In this document: positions 16,255 through 24,987 of the stretch, in pieces
How positions within the stretch are numbered: position 1 is the stretch's first letter
Layout of the letters: every line of letters starts with the position of its first letter
Origin: JAVBJV01 sp031546815
GTDB taxonomy: Bacteria; Pseudomonadota; Alphaproteobacteria; Acetobacterales; Acetobacteraceae
Direction: 5' to 3'
DNA: 37,124 nucleotides
NCBI GenBank assembly: GCA_031546815.1
Contig: JAVBJV010000058.1
Location: 1-37,124, forward strand
Translations under genes and position numbers: made by a program
The notes under the pieces: model-generated
The model's input: only the letters and a program-made list of their open reading frames with translations
Told to the model about the DNA's origin: nothing
The model's database searches: none

Positions 16255-17205
16255 ATGAAAACCCTGCTGGCGCAGATGCGCGCAGCAGCCGAGCCGACAA
16301 GATTGCGTCTGCTTGCGCTGGCTGCGGCGAACGAATTGTGTGTGGCCGAACTGGTGCAGATCCTGCGCCAGTCGCAGCCGCGCCTGTCGCGCCATCTGAA
16401 ATTGCTGGCCGATGCCGAACTGCTGGACCGCACGCGCGACGGGTCGCATGTATTCTTCCGTGTGTCGGACAGTGCGGGCGGGCGGCTGGTTCGCGACCTG
16501 CTGACCCGCATCCCCGAGGACGACCCCGTGCGTCAGGCCGACCTGCGACAGGCGGCACGCGTGGTGGCCGAACGTGCGCGTCTGGCCTCCGAACTGTTCC
16601 AGCGCGAAGGCGCGGACTGGGATGAAGTGCGCGCGCTGAAACTGCCCTCGACCAGGATCGAAACCGCGCTGACCAAAGCATTGCCTGCACGGATGGGCCG
16701 CGTGCTCGACATCGGCACCGGCACCGGGCGGTTGATCGAGGTGCTGTCTCCCCATGCGGACGAGGTGGTTGGCGTCGATGCGTCGAGCGCCATGCTGGCC
16801 CTGGCGCGCGACCGGATTGCGCGGCGCAATCTGGGCAACAGCAGCGTGCGTCTGGGTGACATGTATCGCCTGCCGTTTCCCGACCGCAAGTTCGACGCGG
16901 TGACGGTGCAGATGGTGCTGCATTACGCTGAAGATCCCGCCGCCGTGGTGCAGGAAGCAGCCCGTATGCTGACGCCGGATGGTACGCTGGCGGTGATCGA
17001 CCTGGCTGCGCACGACGATGCGGCGATGATGCGCACGCGCGCGCACTGTCAGCCCGGCTTCGATGATGCGCATATGAAAAAATGGCTTGTGGCTGCCGGT
17101 CTCAAGCCGGTGGTGCCTGTGGCAATATCCGGTCCTTTGACCGTTCGTATCTGGACGGCTGCGCGGCATGACGCAGCTTCGTCTGTTCAAGGAGAGCGCC
17201 TGTGA
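16255..17205 (+). CDS. ArsR-family regulator fused to SAM-dependent methyltransferase
   Basis: This 316-residue protein has two parts. Residues about 1-95 form an ArsR winged helix ('LLAQMRAAAEPTRLRLLALA', 'LCVAELVQILRQSQPRLSRH'), with no obvious metal-site cysteine pair in the recognition helix. Residues about 135-310 form a class I methyltransferase with motif I 'VLDIGTGTGRLIEVL' (151-159 core), 'VVGVDASSAMLALARDR', and 'PFPDRKFDAVTVQMVLHY'. A bound SAM or S-adenosylhomocysteine could act as effector, linking repression to methyl-cycle status, as for SahR-type regulators (inference). The ATG at 16255 follows the palindromic operator; its ribosome site is weak. The stop overlaps the metH GTG start (GTGA), so regulator and enzyme are co-translated. 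Confidence 0.9.
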   Translation: MKTLLAQMRAAAEPTRLRLLALAAANELCVAELVQILRQSQPRLSRHLKLLADAELLDRTRDGSHVFFRVSDSAGGRLVRDLLTRIPEDDPVRQADLRQAARVVAERARLASELFQREGADWDEVRALKLPSTRIETALTKALPARMGRVLDIGTGTGRLIEVLSPHADEVVGVDASSAMLALARDRIARRNLGNSSVRLGDMYRLPFPDRKFDAVTVQMVLHYAEDPAAVVQEAARMLTPDGTLAVIDLAAHDDAAMMRTRAHCQPGFDDAHMKKWLVAAGLKPVVPVAISGPLTVRIWTAARHDAASSVQGERL

Positions 17206-20200
17206 CCAAACGACCCCATCTTCTGGATGCCCTGCGCGATCGCGTTCTTTTGTGCGATGGCGGCATGGGCAGCCGTGTGCAGGTGCTGACGCTGGATATT
17301 GAAAAGGATTATTGGGGCAAGGAAAACTGCACTGATGTTCTGGTGCTCTCGCGCCCCGATATCGTGCGCGAAATTCATCGCGGCTACTACGAGGCCGGTG
17401 CCGACATGGTGCTGACCAACACGTTTGGTGGATCGCCCATTACGCTGGGTGAATTCGATCTGGCCGACAAGGCGTTCGAGCTGAACAAGACCGCCGTTGG
17501 CCTGGCGCGTGAAGCCGCCGAGAGTTTCGCCGATGGTCGTGACCGCTGGGTGATCGGCGATATCGGACCGGGCACCAAGCTGCCCTCGCTGAAGCACATC
17601 GACTACGACACGCTGGAAGCCGCGCTGACCGAACAGTGTCGCGGGCTGATCGCGGGCGGGGCCGATGCGCTGCTGACCGAGACCAACCAGGACACGCTGT
17701 TCATCAAGGCCGCTGTTAACGCCGCCAAGATCGCGCGCGCCGAAGCCAACAGCGACATTCCGGTCTTCGTGCAGGTGACGGTTGAAACCACCGGCACGCT
17801 TCTGGTGGGGCCGGACATTGCCGCCGCCGCCACGGTAATCAACGCGCTCGACGTACCGCTGATGGGGCTGAACTGCGCCACCGGCCCGCAGGAAATGGCC
17901 GAGCACGTGCGTTACCTGTCGCAGAACTGGCCGGGGCTGATTTCGGTGCAGCCGAATGCCGGCCTGCCGGAATTGCTGGACGGCAAGACGCATTACCCGC
18001 TCTCCGCCGCTGATCTGGCATCGTGGCTGGAACGCTTCGTGCTGGAAGACGGCGTGAACCTGCTGGGTGGTTGTTGCGGCACATCGACCCCGCATATCGC
18101 CGCGGTGGACGCCATGCTGCGTCGCATTGGCAAGGGCACGCGCCCGGCGCCGGTGCAGCGCAAATCGTTCTGGGTACCCTCGGTCGCGTCGCTGTATGGC
18201 GCGACGGCGCTGCGGCAGGAGAACAGTTACTTCTCGATCGGCGAACGCTGCAATGCCAACGGCTCCAAGGCCTGGCGCGAACGGCAGGCGGCGCACGACT
18301 GGGATGGTTGCGTGGCGATCGGGCGTGAACAGGTGGGCGAAGGCTCGAACAGTCTGGACGTCTGCACGGCGTTTGTCGGACGCGACGAACTGGGCGAGAT
18401 GTCGGAAGTGATCACACGCTTCACCAGCAGCGTGAATGCCCCGCTGGTGGTCGATTCCACCGAGACCAACGTGATTGAAGCCGCGCTGAAACTGCATGGC
18501 GGCAAGCCGATCATCAATTCGATCAACTTCGAGGACGGCGAGGGCGCGGCGATCGATCGCCTGAAACTGGCGAAGAAATTCGGCGCGGCAGTAATCGCGC
18601 TGACCATCGATGAAGTCGGCATGGCCAAGACGGTCGAGGACAAGCTGCGCATCGCGCGCCGCCTGGTGGATTTTGCGTGCAATAAATACGGTCTGCCGCA
18701 GTCGGATCTGATGATCGATCCGCTGACCTTCACCATTGCGACGGGGAACGAGGACGACCGCAAGCTGGGCCTGTGGACTCTGGAAGGCATCCGCGCCATC
18801 CGCGATGAATTCCCGGATATCCAGATCATCCTAGGCCTGTCGAACATCTCGTTCGGGCTGAACCCTGCGGCGCGGCATGTGCTGAACAGTGTGTTCCTCG
18901 ACCACGCTGTGAAGGCGGGGATGACAGGGGCGATTGTGCATGTCTCGAAGATCAAGCCGCTGCATCTGATCCCGGCCGAGGAAGTGAAGGTGGCCGAAGA
19001 CCTGATCTTCGATCGCCGCACGGAAGACTACGATCCGCTGCAGAAGCTGCTGGAAGTGTTCAGCGGCCGCAAAGCCGCCGAAACCGCGGTGCGCAAGCGT
19101 GCCGACACGGTGGAGGGCCGCCTGAAAGACCGTATCGTCGATGGTGACCGCAAGGGCCTCGATGATGACTTGAAAGAGGCGCTGGACAAGGGCATCAAGC
19201 CGCTCGACATCATCAACACTATCTTGCTGGACGGCATGAAGGTGGTGGGCGAGCTGTTTGGCTCCGGCAAGATGCAGCTGCCCTTCGTGCTGCAAAGCGC
19301 CGAGACGATGAAAGCCGCCGTCGCCTACCTCGAACCGCTGATGGAGCGTGCCGAGGGGCAGACCAAAGGCACCATCGTGCTGGCGACGGTGAAGGGCGAC
19401 GTGCACGATATCGGCAAAAATCTGGTCGATATCATCCTCACCAATAACGGCTACAGCGTCGTCAATCTGGGCATCAAGGTGCCGCTGAACGACATGATTG
19501 CCGCAGTGAAGACGCATAATGCGCAGGCGATCGGCATGTCGGGCCTGCTGGTGAAATCCACCGTGGCGATGCGCGAAAACCTGGAAGAAATGGCGCGTCA
19601 GGGCATGAACGTGCCCGTGCTGCTGGGCGGTGCCGCGCTGACGCGCGGTTACGTCGAAGACGATTGCGTGCGGTCCTATGCCGGCGGGCGTGTTGCCTAT
19701 GCGCGCGATGCGTTCGATGGGCTTAACCTGATGGACAAGGTGGTTGGCAACGGGTTCGACGATTATCTGGCCGCATTGCAGTCGCGCCGTTCCGGCAAGA
19801 AGCGTGGCCCGGCGCAGGTGATCGGGCAGGCCGATCCGCGTGCGTTCCAGCCGGTGGATGTGAAGGTTGTGCAGGCGCGTCGCCGCCGTGTGCACGCCGA
19901 TGCGGAACCGATCGTGCCGCCGTTCTGGGGGGCGCGTGTGCTGGAAGCATCGCCGCGTTCGATTGTGCCGTTCATCAATGAACGCTCGCTCTATCAGTTC
20001 CAGTGGGGCTTCCGGAAGCAGGGGCGCACGCTGGACGATTTCATCGGCTGGGCAAAGCAGGAACTGCGCCCGGTGATGAAGCGCATGCTCGATATCTGTG
20101 ACGAACAGGCAATCCTGAAACCGCAGGCGGTTTATGGCTACTGGAAAGCGGCCGGGCAGGGGAACGATCTGATCCTGTTCGATGAAAGCGGCAACAACGA

Positions 20201-20693
20201 AGTGGCCCGTTTCTCGCTGCCACGTCAGCCGAAGGAAGATGGCGAATGCATCGCCGACTTCGTGATCGATGTGGATGACGGGCGCGATGTGCTGGGTATG
20301 CAGATCGTCACCATGGGCCAGCGCGCGTCCGAGACCACCAAGCAGTGGTTCGAGGAAAACCGCTATCAGGATTATCTGTATCTGCACGGCCTGTCGGTCG
20401 AGATGGCGGAAGCGATGGCGGAGTACGTGCACAAGCGCATCCGCGCCGAGTGCGGTTTCGCGGCCGAGGACGACCGCGACATCGAGAAGATGCTGCAGCA
20501 GAATTATCGCGGCAGCCGGTATTCGTTCGGGTATCCGGCGTGTCCCAATCTGGAAGACCAGGTGCATCTGATGAAGCTGATGGAGGGCGAACGGATTGGT
20601 GTGTCGCTGTCCGACGAATTCCAGATCCATCCGGAACAGTCGACCAGTGCGATTGTGTTGCTGAATAAACGGGCCAAGTACTTTATGGTCTGA
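17202..20693 (+). CDS. metH: cobalamin-dependent methionine synthase
   Basis: MetH methylates homocysteine to methionine, taking the methyl group from 5-methyltetrahydrofolate via methylcobalamin. The 1163-residue chain (E. coli 1227) has all modules. The homocysteine domain (1 to ~320) has zinc cysteines 225 ('GLNCATGP') and 291/292 ('LGGCCGTSTPH'). The pterin domain (~335-600) contains 'FSIGERCNANGSKAW'. The B12 domain has the cobalt-ligand motif D733-x-H735-x-x-G ('DVHDIGKNLVDI'). The reactivation domain has 'GSRYSFGYPACPNLED', so self-repair by SAM should work. The start is GTG at 17202, with AAGGAG 8 bases upstream, overlapping the ArsR gene stop. The SulP gene follows one base after the stop. 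Control is expected from the ArsR-type operator. Confidence 0.97.
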   Translation: MTKRPHLLDALRDRVLLCDGGMGSRVQVLTLDIEKDYWGKENCTDVLVLSRPDIVREIHRGYYEAGADMVLTNTFGGSPITLGEFDLADKAFELNKTAVGLAREAAESFADGRDRWVIGDIGPGTKLPSLKHIDYDTLEAALTEQCRGLIAGGADALLTETNQDTLFIKAAVNAAKIARAEANSDIPVFVQVTVETTGTLLVGPDIAAAATVINALDVPLMGLNCATGPQEMAEHVRYLSQNWPGLISVQPNAGLPELLDGKTHYPLSAADLASWLERFVLEDGVNLLGGCCGTSTPHIAAVDAMLRRIGKGTRPAPVQRKSFWVPSVASLYGATALRQENSYFSIGERCNANGSKAWRERQAAHDWDGCVAIGREQVGEGSNSLDVCTAFVGRDELGEMSEVITRFTSSVNAPLVVDSTETNVIEAALKLHGGKPIINSINFEDGEGAAIDRLKLAKKFGAAVIALTIDEVGMAKTVEDKLRIARRLVDFACNKYGLPQSDLMIDPLTFTIATGNEDDRKLGLWTLEGIRAIRDEFPDIQIILGLSNISFGLNPAARHVLNSVFLDHAVKAGMTGAIVHVSKIKPLHLIPAEEVKVAEDLIFDRRTEDYDPLQKLLEVFSGRKAAETAVRKRADTVEGRLKDRIVDGDRKGLDDDLKEALDKGIKPLDIINTILLDGMKVVGELFGSGKMQLPFVLQSAETMKAAVAYLEPLMERAEGQTKGTIVLATVKGDVHDIGKNLVDIILTNNGYSVVNLGIKVPLNDMIAAVKTHNAQAIGMSGLLVKSTVAMRENLEEMARQGMNVPVLLGGAALTRGYVEDDCVRSYAGGRVAYARDAFDGLNLMDKVVGNGFDDYLAALQSRRSGKKRGPAQVIGQADPRAFQPVDVKVVQARRRRVHADAEPIVPPFWGARVLEASPRSIVPFINERSLYQFQWGFRKQGRTLDDFIGWAKQELRPVMKRMLDICDEQAILKPQAVYGYWKAAGQGNDLILFDESGNNEVARFSLPRQPKEDGECIADFVIDVDDGRDVLGMQIVTMGQRASETTKQWFEENRYQDYLYLHGLSVEMAEAMAEYVHKRIRAECGFAAEDDRDIEKMLQQNYRGSRYSFGYPACPNLEDQVHLMKLMEGERIGVSLSDEFQIHPEQSTSAIVLLNKRAKYFMV

Positions 20694-20694
20694 C

Positions 20695-22347
20695 ATGCTG
20701 AAGATCCCGCCTGGCCTGGCTACGCTGCTGAACTACCGGTTGTCCTGGCTGGCGGGGGATCTCGCCGCTGGACTGTCGGTGGCGGCCATCGCGTTGCCGA
20801 TCGGCATTGCCTATGCGGCGATCATGGACCTGCCGCCGCAGATGGGGCTGTTCGCCGCCATCCTGCCGGCGGTGCTGTATGCGCTGATCGCGCCATCGGC
20901 CCGCGTGCAGGTGGGACCGGATGCGGCGACGTGCAGCGTGGCGGCGGCGACGCTGCTGTCCTTCGCGCTGCCCGTCGATATGCGCGTCGGCGCGGCGGCG
21001 ATGCTGGCCATTCTGGTTGGCGTGTTCCTGCTGCTGGGCAGTTATCTGCGCGCGTCGTTTCTGGCGGACCTGCTCTCGAAGCCGATCCTTGCCGGGTATA
21101 TCGCGGGTATCGCCATCGAACTGACCGGCGAGCAGATCGGGCGCATCACCGCGATCCCGATGGATGGGCCGGGGATGCGTGGTGCGGTGATATCGCTGCT
21201 GCAGCATCTGCGCGACATCCATTGGGCATCGGTGCTGTGTGGCGCGGTGACGTTGCTGGCGCTGCGTCTGTCGCGCCGGTTTCTGCGGCGTCTGCCTGGG
21301 TCGTTCATTGCAGTGATGACGGGCATCGCTGTCGAGGCTGCATTCCGGATCAGCGATTTGGGGATCGCGGTTCTGGGGCCGGTGACGGGCGGGTTCCCGA
21401 TGCCGGTTGCGCCACCCGCCAATCTCGACTGGCCGCGCTTTGTGTTGGGCGCGCTGGCGGTGTCGTTCGTGGCGTTTGCCTCGGGGCTGATCTCGGCCCG
21501 CACCGGTGCACGCCTGACCGGCGAGACCGTGCAGACCGAGGCCGAGATGCGCAGTCTTGGGCTGGCCAATATCATGGCCGGATTCAGCGGGGCCTTTCCG
21601 GTGACCGGCGCGACCACGCGCACTGTGGTGGCAGTAATTGCCGGGTCCAGAACGGCGGTGACGTCGATGGTGTCGGCCACGGTGATCGCCATTGTCACGC
21701 TGTTCTTTATGCAGCCGCTAGCCTTGCTGCCGATGCCGGTGCTGGGGGCGGTGCTGGCGTCGGCGGCGCTCGACATGCTCGATCTGCGGATGATCTGGAA
21801 GCTGCGCCGCGTCGCCCGGTTCGAGATGTGGCTGGCGATCGGCACGGCCATCATGGTGGTGCTGGTTGGTGCATTGCAGGCGGTGGCAGTGGCGCTGGCC
21901 GCCACGCTGGTGCAATTGCTGCGCGAACTCGCCCGCCCGAACGATGCGCTGCTGGGCCGCGTGCCGGGGCAGGTGGTGCTGGCCAAGCTACACCGCAACC
22001 CGAATGCCGCGCATATTCCGGGCGTGCTGGTTTACCTGTTTGAGGCATCGCCGCTGTTCCTGAACGCTGGATATCTGCGGCAGCGGGCGCTGACCTGCCT
22101 GATGCGCCACCCGGATACGCGGGCCTTTGTTCTGGACGCCAGCGTGATGACCAGTCTGGATTCCACCGCCATCGAACAGATCGAGGCGCTGAAGACCGAA
22201 TGCGACCAGCGCAAGGTGCGCTTGATCGTGGCGGGGGGGAATGGCAATTTCCTGCGTGTTCTGGAACAATCGGGACTTGCTGCGAAATTGCGCGCGGAAA
22301 ATCTGTTCGCCAATCCGGAAGAAGCGGTGGCCGCGCTCAGTCCATAG
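20695..22347 (+). CDS. SulP-family anion (probably sulfate) transporter with STAS domain
   Basis: This 550-residue inner-membrane carrier has about a dozen hydrophobic segments up to residue ~410, starting with the SulP signature 'IALPIGIAYAAIMDLPPQMG' (residues about 31-50) and including 'ANIMAGFSGAFPVTGATTRT', the second conserved motif. The C-terminal ~110 residues form a cytoplasmic STAS domain ('FVLDASVMTSLDSTAIEQIE', 'VRLIVAGGNGNFLRVLEQSG'). SulP proteins carry sulfate, bicarbonate or dicarboxylates. The ATG lies one base after the metH stop, so it is surely co-transcribed; the methionine context favours sulfate, but that is inference. No separate ribosome site is obvious, which suggests coupling to metH translation. 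Confidence 0.92.
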   Translation: MLKIPPGLATLLNYRLSWLAGDLAAGLSVAAIALPIGIAYAAIMDLPPQMGLFAAILPAVLYALIAPSARVQVGPDAATCSVAAATLLSFALPVDMRVGAAAMLAILVGVFLLLGSYLRASFLADLLSKPILAGYIAGIAIELTGEQIGRITAIPMDGPGMRGAVISLLQHLRDIHWASVLCGAVTLLALRLSRRFLRRLPGSFIAVMTGIAVEAAFRISDLGIAVLGPVTGGFPMPVAPPANLDWPRFVLGALAVSFVAFASGLISARTGARLTGETVQTEAEMRSLGLANIMAGFSGAFPVTGATTRTVVAVIAGSRTAVTSMVSATVIAIVTLFFMQPLALLPMPVLGAVLASAALDMLDLRMIWKLRRVARFEMWLAIGTAIMVVLVGALQAVAVALAATLVQLLRELARPNDALLGRVPGQVVLAKLHRNPNAAHIPGVLVYLFEASPLFLNAGYLRQRALTCLMRHPDTRAFVLDASVMTSLDSTAIEQIEALKTECDQRKVRLIVAGGNGNFLRVLEQSGLAAKLRAENLFANPEEAVAALSP

Positions 22348-22358
22348 AAGGAAGAACT

Positions 22359-22967
22359 ATGCCTTTAACCCATGCTGTTGAACGCGAATTGCTGCATCTG
22401 CGCGACATCGCGCTGCGCGGGTATCGCCGCTCGGACGGGCTGTTCGAGATCGAGGCGACGATCGCGGATACCAAGACCTACAGCTTTGCGAACGAAAACC
22501 GCGGCCGCATTTCCGCCGGGGAAAAGCTGCACGGCATGGTCATGCGGATGACGTTCGACGAGGATCTGGTGATCACCGGCTTCGAAGCCGTCAGCGAATA
22601 CACGCCTTATGACGTCTGCCCTGCAGCGGCGGCGAGTTTCTCGCGTCTGGCGGGGCTGAAGATCGGCCCCGGTTTCATGAAGGGCGTGCACGAACGCGTC
22701 GGCGGCACGATTGGTTGCACGCATCTGCGCGAACTGGTGCAGCAGATGGCGACGGTGGCGTTCCAGACCCTGTATCCGGTGCGGCGCCGACGCGAGGCGG
22801 ACAGCAATGTGCCGAAAGACCCCAGTGCCAAGCCCGCACTGCTGAACACGTGTTACGCCTATGCCCCCGACAGCCCGATCGTGGCCCGTCGTTGGCCGCA
22901 GCATTACACCGGCCCGGCGCTGGAAGATCCGCGCGAGGAGTTAAACAGCTTCCTCGGGCGCGCGTAG
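22359..22967 (+). CDS. DUF2889 domain-containing protein
   Basis: This 202-residue soluble protein fills the DUF2889 family. It opens MPLTHAVERELLHLRDIALR and has the conserved order 'GYRRSDGLFEIEATIADTKT', 'GEKLHGMVMRMTFDEDLVIT', 'CPAAAASFSRLAGLKIGPGF', 'GGTIGCTHLRELVQQMATVA'. No catalytic motif is known to me, though the conserved Cys-Thr-His in 'GCTHLREL' is striking. GAAGGAAG before the ATG at 22359 is a good ribosome site, and it follows the SulP stop by 11 bases, so it may be the last gene of the ArsR-metH-SulP operon. It overlaps the convergent bolA by 27 bases. The molecular function is unknown. Confidence 0.88.
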   Translation: MPLTHAVERELLHLRDIALRGYRRSDGLFEIEATIADTKTYSFANENRGRISAGEKLHGMVMRMTFDEDLVITGFEAVSEYTPYDVCPAAAASFSRLAGLKIGPGFMKGVHERVGGTIGCTHLRELVQQMATVAFQTLYPVRRRREADSNVPKDPSAKPALLNTCYAYAPDSPIVARRWPQHYTGPALEDPREELNSFLGRA

Positions 22968-23219
22968 GGTCAGCGACAGGGCGTGTAGCCCCGTGTCGAA
23001 TTCCGGTGCCAGCGCGTCGTGCACGGCGCGCGAGCGCTGCACGCGGCTCTGCCCGGTGAAGGCAGCGCTGACCATCGTTACCCGGTAATGCGTTCCACCG
23101 GCCCCGTCGGGGTTTCCGGCGTGGCCGTTGTGCTTTTCGCTGTCGTCGGCGATGTCGAGCTGCAGGGGGGCAAAGGCCTCGGTCAGGCGCGCGCGGATCT
23201 GGGCTTCACGATTTTTCAT
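22941..23219 (-). CDS. bolA: BolA-family protein
   Basis: This 92-residue protein has the BolA fold: 'DDSEKHNGHAGN' (with the conserved histidine region), 'GTHYRVTMVSAAFTGQSRVQ' and 'VHDALAPEFDTGLHALSLTL'. BolA proteins partner monothiol glutaredoxins in iron-sulfur and iron homeostasis and affect envelope genes. The ATG at 23219 is chosen because family similarity begins right there ('MKNREAQIRARLTEAF'); the frame is open for 63 more codons upstream with unlikely sequence. An insertion ('NPDGAGG') lengthens the loop after the HNGHAG motif. It diverges from the J-domain gene across 64 bases, a common alphaproteobacterial arrangement. The paralog (BolA1 versus BolA2 type) is not settled. Confidence 0.93.
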   Translation of the reverse strand: MKNREAQIRARLTEAFAPLQLDIADDSEKHNGHAGNPDGAGGTHYRVTMVSAAFTGQSRVQRSRAVHDALAPEFDTGLHALSLTLRAPEEAV

Positions 23220-23283
23220 GAATACGGTTTTGCGACCTCTCGCCGCGCTTGCCAAGAGGGCATCGCGTGACGATAACAGCAAA

Positions 23284-23868
23284 ATGCGCGCTCCTCGTAC
23301 CCGCCGCGTCCGTGCCTTTGCGCCTGACCCCGATGCTCCATCGGGGCAGCGGTGCGATATACCCGGTTGCCCGGAGGCCGGGGGATACCGCGCGCCCAAA
23401 TCGCGCACGCAATTACGAGAATACTGGTGGTTCTGCCTGGAGCACGTGCGGTCTTACAACGCGTCGTGGGACTATTATCAGGGCATGACCCCCGCGCAGA
23501 TCGAGATCCATCTGCGCCGCGATACCGGCTGGGACCGCCCGACCTGGCCGTTGGGGCGGATGGGGGCGTCGCTCAATCAGGACACGTTGCACGACCCGCT
23601 GGGTGTGCTGCATGGCCGGGTGGACCGTGCGCAGCCGAAGCGCGAGGAAATCTCGCAGGAAATCCGACAGCAGCTCGCCGTGCTCGACCTGGTGTGGCCG
23701 GTGACGCTGGAAGACGTGAAATCGCGCTATAAAACACTGGCCAAGCGCTACCACCCGGACGCGAACGGCGGCGACCCGCAGTCGAATGAACGTGTGAAAG
23801 CGATCAATCTGGCGTATTCTGCACTGAAGACGCAGCTTCTGCCCCGATTGCAGGCCAAGGCCGGATAA
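23284..23868 (+). CDS. J-domain (DnaJ-like) protein with N-terminal zinc-finger-like module
   Basis: This 194-residue protein ends in a J-domain ('DVKSRYKTLAKRYHPDANGG', with His157-Pro-Asp, the motif that stimulates DnaK ATPase), placed C-terminally, not N-terminally as in DnaJ. The N-terminal part has Cys24, Cys29, Cys51 and His54 ('CDIPGC' ... 'FCLEH'), a likely zinc site, followed by 'SYNASWDYYQGM'. This family is widespread in alphaproteobacteria between bolA and cobS, but its client is unknown. The ATG at 23284 has no strong ribosome site; similarity to the family starts shortly after it. It could act as a chaperone for the CobS-CobT AAA complex encoded next, which is a guess from position alone. 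Confidence 0.9.
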   Translation: MRAPRTRRVRAFAPDPDAPSGQRCDIPGCPEAGGYRAPKSRTQLREYWWFCLEHVRSYNASWDYYQGMTPAQIEIHLRRDTGWDRPTWPLGRMGASLNQDTLHDPLGVLHGRVDRAQPKREEISQEIRQQLAVLDLVWPVTLEDVKSRYKTLAKRYHPDANGGDPQSNERVKAINLAYSALKTQLLPRLQAKAG

Positions 23869-23975
23869 CGCCTGACGCAGCCTGAATTTACGCAGGCCCC
23901 CTTTCGCTGCTTGTGAAGCTCGGGTTACAGTTGCGCTTCGTTCTGGAAATGAAGAAGCAGGATCGCCCGAATATC

Positions 23976-24983
23976 ATGACCAAGCTCGCCACACTGTCCG
24001 ACGTGCGTCCGACCTCGGCTATCGATATGCCGGATACCACCGTGAAGGCGCGGGATGTGTTCGGGATCGATATCGACATGGATGTGCCGGCGTTCTCGGT
24101 CCACACTGAACACGTGCCGGATGCCGATCCGACCTACCAGTTCGACAAGGAAACCACGCTCGCCATTCTGGCCGGCTTCACGCATAACCGACGCGTGATG
24201 GTGCAGGGCTATCATGGCACCGGGAAATCCACGCACATCGAACAGGTGGCGGCGCGGCTGAACTGGCCGTGTATTCGCGTGAACCTCGACAGCCATATCA
24301 GCCGCATCGACCTGATCGGCAAGGACGCCATAGTTCTGAAGGACGGCAAGCAGGTCACCGAATTCCGCGAAGGCATTCTGCCCTGGGCGCTGCAGCATCC
24401 CTGCGCGCTGGTGTTCGACGAATACGACGCAGGCCGCCCGGACGTGATGTTCGTGATCCAGCGGGTGCTGGAAGTGGAAGGCAAGCTGACGCTGCTCGAC
24501 CAGAACCGGGTGATCCGTCCGCATCGCTCGTTCCGTCTGTTCGCCACTGCCAACACGGTGGGGCTGGGCGATACGACCGGCCTGTATCATGGCACGCAGC
24601 AGATCAATCAGGGGCAGATGGACCGCTGGAATATCGTCGCCACGCTGAACTATCTGCCGCATGGGCAGGAATCCGCCATCGTCATGGCGAAGATGAATAT
24701 CGACGAAAAAGATACCGCGATGAAGAAGCAGATCGAATCGATGGTTGCGCTGGCGGACCTGACTCGCGCGGGCTTCATCAATGGCGATATCTCGACTGTG
24801 ATGTCGCCGCGCACGGTGATCACCTGGGCCGAGAACGCGAAGATCTTTGGTGATATTGGCTTTGCGTTCCGTCTGTCGTTCATGAACAAGTGCGACGAGA
24901 CCGAACGCGCCACGGTGGCCGAATATTATCAGCGCTGCTTCAACGAAGAGGTCCCCACCGGGGTGATGCCGCGTCAGGGGTAA
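23976..24983 (+). CDS. cobS: cobaltochelatase subunit CobS (AAA+ ATPase)
   Basis: CobS is the AAA+ motor that, with CobT and CobN, inserts cobalt into hydrogenobyrinate a,c-diamide in the aerobic B12 route. The 335 residues match the Pseudomonas denitrificans protein (332) closely. Walker A is GYHGTGKS at 78-85, Walker B 'ALVFDEYDAG', sensor 1 'FRLFATANTVGLGDTTGLYH'. Strong local matches include 'ILAGFTHNRRVMVQGYHGTG' and 'VMSPRTVITWAENAKIFGDI'. I chose the ATG at 23976 (MTKLATLSDV); an in-frame ATG at 23949 is also possible, and ribosome sites are weak for both. The cobT ATG follows 4 bases after the stop. cobN is not in the window. Confidence 0.96.
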   Translation: MTKLATLSDVRPTSAIDMPDTTVKARDVFGIDIDMDVPAFSVHTEHVPDADPTYQFDKETTLAILAGFTHNRRVMVQGYHGTGKSTHIEQVAARLNWPCIRVNLDSHISRIDLIGKDAIVLKDGKQVTEFREGILPWALQHPCALVFDEYDAGRPDVMFVIQRVLEVEGKLTLLDQNRVIRPHRSFRLFATANTVGLGDTTGLYHGTQQINQGQMDRWNIVATLNYLPHGQESAIVMAKMNIDEKDTAMKKQIESMVALADLTRAGFINGDISTVMSPRTVITWAENAKIFGDIGFAFRLSFMNKCDETERATVAEYYQRCFNEEVPTGVMPRQG

Positions 24984-24987
24984 AAAA

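Noticed and set aside
16239..16625. Plus-strand frame starting inside the palindrome with a good ribosome site
   Set aside because: It overlaps the ArsR domain in another frame and its Cys/Arg/Ala-rich product resembles no family. It may matter as a decoy start but not as a gene.
18831..20696. Long minus-strand open frame opposite metH
   Set aside because: Antisense shadow of metH with His-rich low-information sequence.
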